A stretch of DNA of 17,693 nt from an uncultured Peptococcaceae bacterium. Its GTDB lineage: Bacteria > Bacillota > Peptococcia > Peptococcales > Peptococcaceae. The stretch spans positions 1-17,693 of the forward strand of contig CALAKO010000161.1 of assembly GCA_937922955.1 (NCBI GenBank). Direction: 5' to 3'. Below the pieces are notes generated by a model, which was not told the origin of the DNA, did not search any database, and was given only the letters and a program-made list of their open reading frames with translations. The first letter of the stretch is position 1, and each line of letters starts with the position of its first letter. The position numbers and the translations under genes were made by a program. Shown piece after piece: positions 13,857 through 17,693 of the stretch.

Positions 13857-16800
13857 TTAGTTTTCAGCCATTTTTTTGTAACGAGCGTAACGTGCCTGGC
13901 TGAGTTCTTTGGTCTTCGCATAAAGTGCTTCAGCAGTGTCTGGATGTGCCTTAGCAAGGGAAGCATAACGAACTTCGCCCTTCAGGAAGTCTTCGAACTT
14001 ATCATAATCTGGTTCCTTAGAATCGAGAATGAATGGGTTCTTACCTTCGTTAGCCAATTCTGGGTTGTATCTCCAGAGGTGCCAGTAACCGCATTCTACA
14101 GCTTCTTTAATGTGAGCCTGAGCAATGCTCATACCCTTGCGAATACCATGGTTAATGCATGGAGCATAAGCGATGATGAGGGATGGACCCTGATATGCTT
14201 CTGCTTCTTCAATAGCCTTAACAGCCTGGTTCATGTTAGCACCAAGACCGATCTGTGCAACGTAAACATTACCATAGGTAGACTGCATTACGCCGAGATC
14301 CTTCTTGTTGGTCTTCTTACCATCTGCAGCGAACTGTGCAACAGCTGCGAGAGGGGTAGACTTAGAAGCCTGACCACCGGTGTTGGAGTAAACTTCGGTA
14401 TCGAATACGAAGATGTTGATGTTTTCGCCGCTAGCGAGAACATGGTCAAGACCGCCGTAACCAATATCGTATGCCCAACCGTCACCACCGAGGATCCACT
14501 GGGAACGAATCTTCAAGAAGGTCTTAACGCCATCGAGATCTGCAAGGTATTCATCCTTATCAGCAACTGCAGCAAGTTCAGCAACGATAACATCGCTTGC
14601 ATCTGCAACAGCCTTAACGTCATGAGCAGCATAGCCTTCTACCCACTTAGCAGCAGCATCTTTGAGTGCAGCGCTGTAGTTGCCTTCAGCGATTACGCCA
14701 CAGAGGTAGTTTACTTTCTGCTTCATCTGCTGATCAGCGGTGTACATACCGAGACCAAACTGAGCGTTGTTTTCGAAGAGGGAGTTCTGCCAAGCTGGGC
14801 CCTGACCTTTTTCGTTGGTGCAGTATGGCATAGCTGGAGCTGGAGCACCCCAGATGGAGGAGCAACCAGTGGTGTTAGCGATCATCATACGATCACCGAA
14901 CAGCTGGGTAAGGAGCTTAGCATATGGGGTTTCACCGCAACCTGCGCAAGCACCAGAGAATTCAAGCAATGGGAGCTTGAACTGGCTACCCTTAACAGTC
15001 TTGGTGTTGGTGAGTTCAGCCTTGTTGGTAACCTTGTGGGTCATATAGGTCCAGTTTTCACGTTCAGTTACAACGGACTGTTCAACCGGAACCATCTGCA
15101 GAGCCTTGTTCTTAGCTGGGCAGGTATTTACGCAGCTACCGCAGCCAAGGCAGTCCATAGGGCTGATCTGCATTCTGAACTGGAGACCGTCAAATTCTTT
15201 ACCAGTAGCTTTGATGGTCTTCATGTTTTCAGGAGCGTTAGCAACTTCTTCTTCGTTGAGAAGGAATGGACGGATTGCAGCATGTGGGCAAACCAAAGAG
15301 CACTGGTTGCACTGGATGCAGTTGTCTGGATTCCATTCTGGAACAAAGAGAGCCGCCATACGTTTTTCGAATTTGGTGGTGCCTGCTGGGAAGTGACCAT
15401 CTTCATAGCCAACGAATGCGCTGACAGGGAGCTTGTTGCCCTGCATAGCGGTCATTGGACGCAGAACCTTCTTAACGAATTCTGGTTCGCAGCCGCAACG
15501 TTTTTCGCTGGATTCTTCATCCTGAGCGTTAGCCCATTCAGCTGGGACTTGAACTTCATGCAGAACTTCGATGGCTTTATCAACAGCAGCCCAGTTCATG
15601 TTAACGACAGCATCACCTTTGCGGCCATAGGTCTTCTTGATAGCGTCTTTCAGAAGTGCAACAGCTTCTTCGAAAGGAAGTACGCCAGTCAGTTTGAAGA
15701 ATGCAGTCTGGGTAACCATGTTGGTACGGTTGCCAAGACCAACTTCTTCAGCAACCTTAGAAGCGTCGATGGTGTAGAACTTGATGTTGTTCTGAGCAAT
15801 GTAGCGCTTCATGCTTGCTGGCAAATGAGTTTCGAGTTCTTCCGGAGTCCAGGTGCAGTTGAGCAGGAAGGTACCATTTGGCTTCAAGCCTTCGAGTACA
15901 TCATACAGTTTTACATAGCTGGACTTATGGCAAGCAATGTAGTCAGCCTGGTCAACTTCATAGGTGGAGCGAATCTTGCTCTTACCGAAACGCAGGGAAG
16001 AAACGGTAACACCGCCGCTCTTCTTGGAGTCGTAAGAGAAGTAGCCCTGTGCATACATGTCGGTGTTGTCGCCGATGATCTTGATGGCATCTTTGTTAGC
16101 ACCAACGGTACCATCGGAACCGTAACCCCAGAATTTGCAAGCGATGCAATCGTCTGGAGCGGTAACAACAGGAGCACCAACTTCGAGAGAGGTGTTGGTA
16201 ACGTCATCAACAATACCAACGGTGAAGTGGTTCTTAGGAGCGTCAGCCTTGAGGTTTTCATAAACAGCGATGAGCTGTGCTGGGGTAACGTCCTTGGAAC
16301 CTAAGCCATAGCGGCCGCCATAGATTGCTGGGTGCATATCGGAATCATAGAATGCAGTCATTACATCTTCGTAAACTGGTTCGCCGATAGCGCCTGGTTC
16401 TTTAGAACGGTCAAGAACAGCAATTCTCTTAACGGTCTTAGGAACAGCTGCGAGGAAGTGCTTGGTGGAGAATGGTCTGTAGAGACGGATCTTCAAGAGA
16501 CCAACTTTTTCACCCTTTGCGTTGAGATGGTCAACAACTTCTTCGAGAGCTTCGCAGACAGAACCCATTGCAATAACAATGTTTTCTGCATCTTCAGCAC
16601 CATAGTAGTTGAAGAGCTTGTAGTCGCGACCAGTCTGCTTGGAAACTTCTTCCATGTAATGTTCGGTGATACCAACTACATCTTCGTAGTACTGGTTTGC
16701 ACCTTCTCTTTGCTGGAAGAAGATATCAGGGTTCTGGTTGGTACCCTTGGTGACAGGATGTTCTGGGTTCAAACCGCGTTCGCGGAAAGCTTTAACAGCA

Positions 16801-17396
16801 TCCATGTCGATCTGTTCTTTGAGGAAGTCTTCATCCATCATTTCGATCTTCTGAATTTCATGAGAAGTTCTGAAACCATCGAAGAAATGAATGAATGGTA
16901 CACGGGATTTGATGGTAGCGAGCTGTGCTACACAACCAAGGTCCATAACTTCCTGTACGCTGGAGGAAGCGAGTTCTGCGAAACCAATGCCACGGCAGAG
17001 CATTACGTCAGAATGATCACCGAAAATAGAAAGAGCATGGGTTGCGATCGCACGAGCTGCTACCTGGAAAACGGTAGGAAGCAATTCACCGGCAATCTTG
17101 TACATTGCAGGGACCATCAAAAGCAGACCCTGAGAAGATGTGTAGGTAGAAGTTAATGCACCAGCGGTCAAAGAACCGTGTACAGCACCTGCAGCGCCAG
17201 CTTCGGAATCCATTTCAACAACCTTTACGGTCTGATTGAACAGGTTCTTTCTGCCTTGAGCACTCCAAGCATCAATTTTTTCTGCCATCGGAGAAGATGG
17301 CGTGATTGGGTAGATAGCTGCAACATCAGTAAACAAATAGGACACATGAGCAGCAGCTGTGTTCCCATCCATGGTTTTCATGGTTTTAGTAGACAA
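13857..17396 (-). CDS. nifJ: Pyruvate:ferredoxin (flavodoxin) oxidoreductase, single-chain
   Basis: A 1179-residue homodimer-type PFOR. It oxidises pyruvate and CoA to acetyl-CoA and CO2 and reduces ferredoxin, the central oxidative step in many strict anaerobes. Domain I has YPITPSSPMAE (29-39); the TCS motif region is TSTYTSSQG (82-90). The gamma-like part has GSDGTVGANKDAIKIIG (426-442). Two [4Fe-4S] sites are C693/C696/C699/C703 and C749/C752/C755/C759; C817, C820, C845 and C1080 fit the third, proximal cluster. The ThDP site is GDGWAYDIGYGG (971-982). All key residues are present. The start is a TTG at 17396 (MSTKTMKTMDGN) behind GGAGGAGG; a TTG further up (17414) would place its start inside that site. 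Promoter and terminator make it monocistronic. Codon use is strongly biased, suggesting high expression. Confidence 0.98.
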   Translation of the reverse strand: MSTKTMKTMDGNTAAAHVSYLFTDVAAIYPITPSSPMAEKIDAWSAQGRKNLFNQTVKVVEMDSEAGAAGAVHGSLTAGALTSTYTSSQGLLLMVPAMYKIAGELLPTVFQVAARAIATHALSIFGDHSDVMLCRGIGFAELASSSVQEVMDLGCVAQLATIKSRVPFIHFFDGFRTSHEIQKIEMMDEDFLKEQIDMDAVKAFRERGLNPEHPVTKGTNQNPDIFFQQREGANQYYEDVVGITEHYMEEVSKQTGRDYKLFNYYGAEDAENIVIAMGSVCEALEEVVDHLNAKGEKVGLLKIRLYRPFSTKHFLAAVPKTVKRIAVLDRSKEPGAIGEPVYEDVMTAFYDSDMHPAIYGGRYGLGSKDVTPAQLIAVYENLKADAPKNHFTVGIVDDVTNTSLEVGAPVVTAPDDCIACKFWGYGSDGTVGANKDAIKIIGDNTDMYAQGYFSYDSKKSGGVTVSSLRFGKSKIRSTYEVDQADYIACHKSSYVKLYDVLEGLKPNGTFLLNCTWTPEELETHLPASMKRYIAQNNIKFYTIDASKVAEEVGLGNRTNMVTQTAFFKLTGVLPFEEAVALLKDAIKKTYGRKGDAVVNMNWAAVDKAIEVLHEVQVPAEWANAQDEESSEKRCGCEPEFVKKVLRPMTAMQGNKLPVSAFVGYEDGHFPAGTTKFEKRMAALFVPEWNPDNCIQCNQCSLVCPHAAIRPFLLNEEEVANAPENMKTIKATGKEFDGLQFRMQISPMDCLGCGSCVNTCPAKNKALQMVPVEQSVVTERENWTYMTHKVTNKAELTNTKTVKGSQFKLPLLEFSGACAGCGETPYAKLLTQLFGDRMMIANTTGCSSIWGAPAPAMPYCTNEKGQGPAWQNSLFENNAQFGLGMYTADQQMKQKVNYLCGVIAEGNYSAALKDAAAKWVEGYAAHDVKAVADASDVIVAELAAVADKDEYLADLDGVKTFLKIRSQWILGGDGWAYDIGYGGLDHVLASGENINIFVFDTEVYSNTGGQASKSTPLAAVAQFAADGKKTNKKDLGVMQSTYGNVYVAQIGLGANMNQAVKAIEEAEAYQGPSLIIAYAPCINHGIRKGMSIAQAHIKEAVECGYWHLWRYNPELANEGKNPFILDSKEPDYDKFEDFLKGEVRYASLAKAHPDTAEALYAKTKELSQARYARYKKMAEN

Positions 17397-17403
17397 TTTA
17401 AGT

Positions 17404-17412
17404 CCTCCTCCC
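17404..17412 (-). promoter_or_regulatory. Strong ribosome binding site of PFOR, deciding a TTG start
   Basis: GGGAGGAGG on the minus strand lies seven bases before the TTG at 17396. The nearest in-frame ATG is five codons later (17381), too far from this site, so translation most likely starts at the TTG. Confidence 0.85.
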
Positions 17413-17438
17413 AAAAATTTAAAAACCTCTTTACCTCT

Positions 17439-17467
17439 ATTCTATCACAATTATCAACTGAACACAA
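17439..17467 (-). promoter_or_regulatory. Sigma-A-type promoter of PFOR
   Basis: On the minus strand the -35 TTGTGT (17467-17462), a 17-nt spacer and the extended -10 TGa-TAGAAT (17444-17439) lie about 43 nt before the start codon. No convincing Rex or FNR palindrome is seen. Confidence 0.8.
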
Positions 17468-17526
17468 TTTACTTGTTTCATAAATCACTGATAATGCATA
17501 AGTATAGTTTATGGAAATGAAAGGTG

Positions 17527-17693
17527 TCAGAATAATACGATTTGATCAAGCTCTGGTAATTGTTCGACTATTCTCAAACATTTAAATTTTTCAATCATTG
17601 AGTCGCCGACCTTGCCTCTCTTTTTCATGTCCTCGAGAGACGAATACGGCTTCTCTTCTCGCCCTTTTACAATGTCTTCTGCCTGCGAAGCAC
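17527..17693 (-). CDS. polC: DNA polymerase III PolC-type, C-terminal fragment (cut by window edge)
   Basis: The reverse strand from the window edge to a TGA at 17527-17529 encodes 54 residues that end LPELDQIVLF, preceded by KGREEKPYSSLEDM and KVGDSMIEKF. This matches the extreme C-terminus of PolC, where a short helix-hairpin-helix-like segment (PFxSxEDL...VIE.....G...LPExxQLxLF) closes the replicative polymerase of low-GC Gram-positives. The bulk of the protein (polymerase, exonuclease and PHP domains) lies outside. The gap to the PFOR start is 130 nt, and no clear terminator follows the stop codon, so some read-through into PFOR is possible. Identification rests on the terminal motif alone. 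Confidence 0.8.
   Translation of the reverse strand, partial: ASQAEDIVKGREEKPYSSLEDMKKRGKVGDSMIEKFKCLRIVEQLPELDQIVLF

Noticed and set aside
13944..16304. A 786-codon plus-strand open frame opposite PFOR (and 274 codons at 16332-17156)
   Set aside because: It is in exact complementary register with PFOR, whose domains are all recognisable. It is explained by avoidance of TTA/CTA/TCA in the sense gene. Its translation is low-complexity in look, matches no family I know, and has no credible ribosome binding site.
17445..17500. Possible Rex or FNR operator near the PFOR promoter (TTGTG and TTGAT half-sites)
   Set aside because: Only isolated half-sites are present. No palindrome with correct spacing could be formed.

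Overview
The window is a compact stretch of core chromosome from a low-to-mid-GC, Gram-positive-lineage (Firmicutes/Bacillota) anaerobe. The evidence is a PolC-type polymerase C-terminus, the block alaS–ireB–ruvX–DUF1292, an Asp23/Gls24 protein next to nusB, an ArgR/RecN pair and a large one-chain pyruvate:ferredoxin oxidoreductase (PFOR). A Negativicutes member (Veillonella/Dialister/Megasphaera-like) fits best, but that is inference from gene content and protein texture, not a search. Every gene is on the minus strand, so transcription runs from high to low coordinates. I see no mobile elements, CRISPR arrays, tRNAs or rRNAs.

Layout, in transcription order. (1) 17527-17693: last 55 codons of polC, cut by the window edge. 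(2) 17396-13857: nifJ-type PFOR, a single-gene unit with its own promoter (17439-17467), a TTG start behind a strong ribosome binding site, and a strong terminator (13800-13833). (3) 13658-10015: alaS, ireB, ruvX and a DUF1292 gene, from an extended -10 promoter (13696-13724) to a 15-bp-stem terminator (9948-9984). (4) 9805-296: a tightly packed ten-gene operon, asp23-like, nusB, xseA, xseB, ispA, dxs, tlyA, a membrane-anchored PD-(D/E)XK-like protein, nadK, argR, recN (eleven CDS counting the leading asp23-like gene), from a promoter at 9856-9884 to a two-tier terminator at 222-272. Neighbours overlap by 1-8 nt or lie within 37 nt of each other. (5) 1-128: N-terminus of an ECF sigma factor, cut by the other edge, with a possible ECF-type promoter in front.

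Together the genes cover anaerobic pyruvate oxidation (PFOR), alanyl-tRNA charging, rRNA transcription antitermination and maturation (NusB, RuvX), rRNA 2'-O-methylation (TlyA), DNA repair (ExoVII XseA/XseB, RecN, perhaps the nuclease-like protein), the start of the MEP isoprenoid pathway and prenyl-chain elongation (Dxs uses pyruvate; IspA makes FPP), NADP supply (NadK) and arginine regulation (ArgR). Most of this is conserved housekeeping. The least explained items are the nuclease-like membrane protein (3325-3837), the ECF sigma factor after recN with its promoter-like element, and short repeats around the alaS promoter.

No stretch of 300 bases lacks a gene. The larger gaps are 129-295 (terminator, possible ECF promoter), 9806-10014 (terminator, asp23 promoter), 13659-13856 (PFOR terminator, alaS promoter) and 17397-17526 (PFOR promoter).
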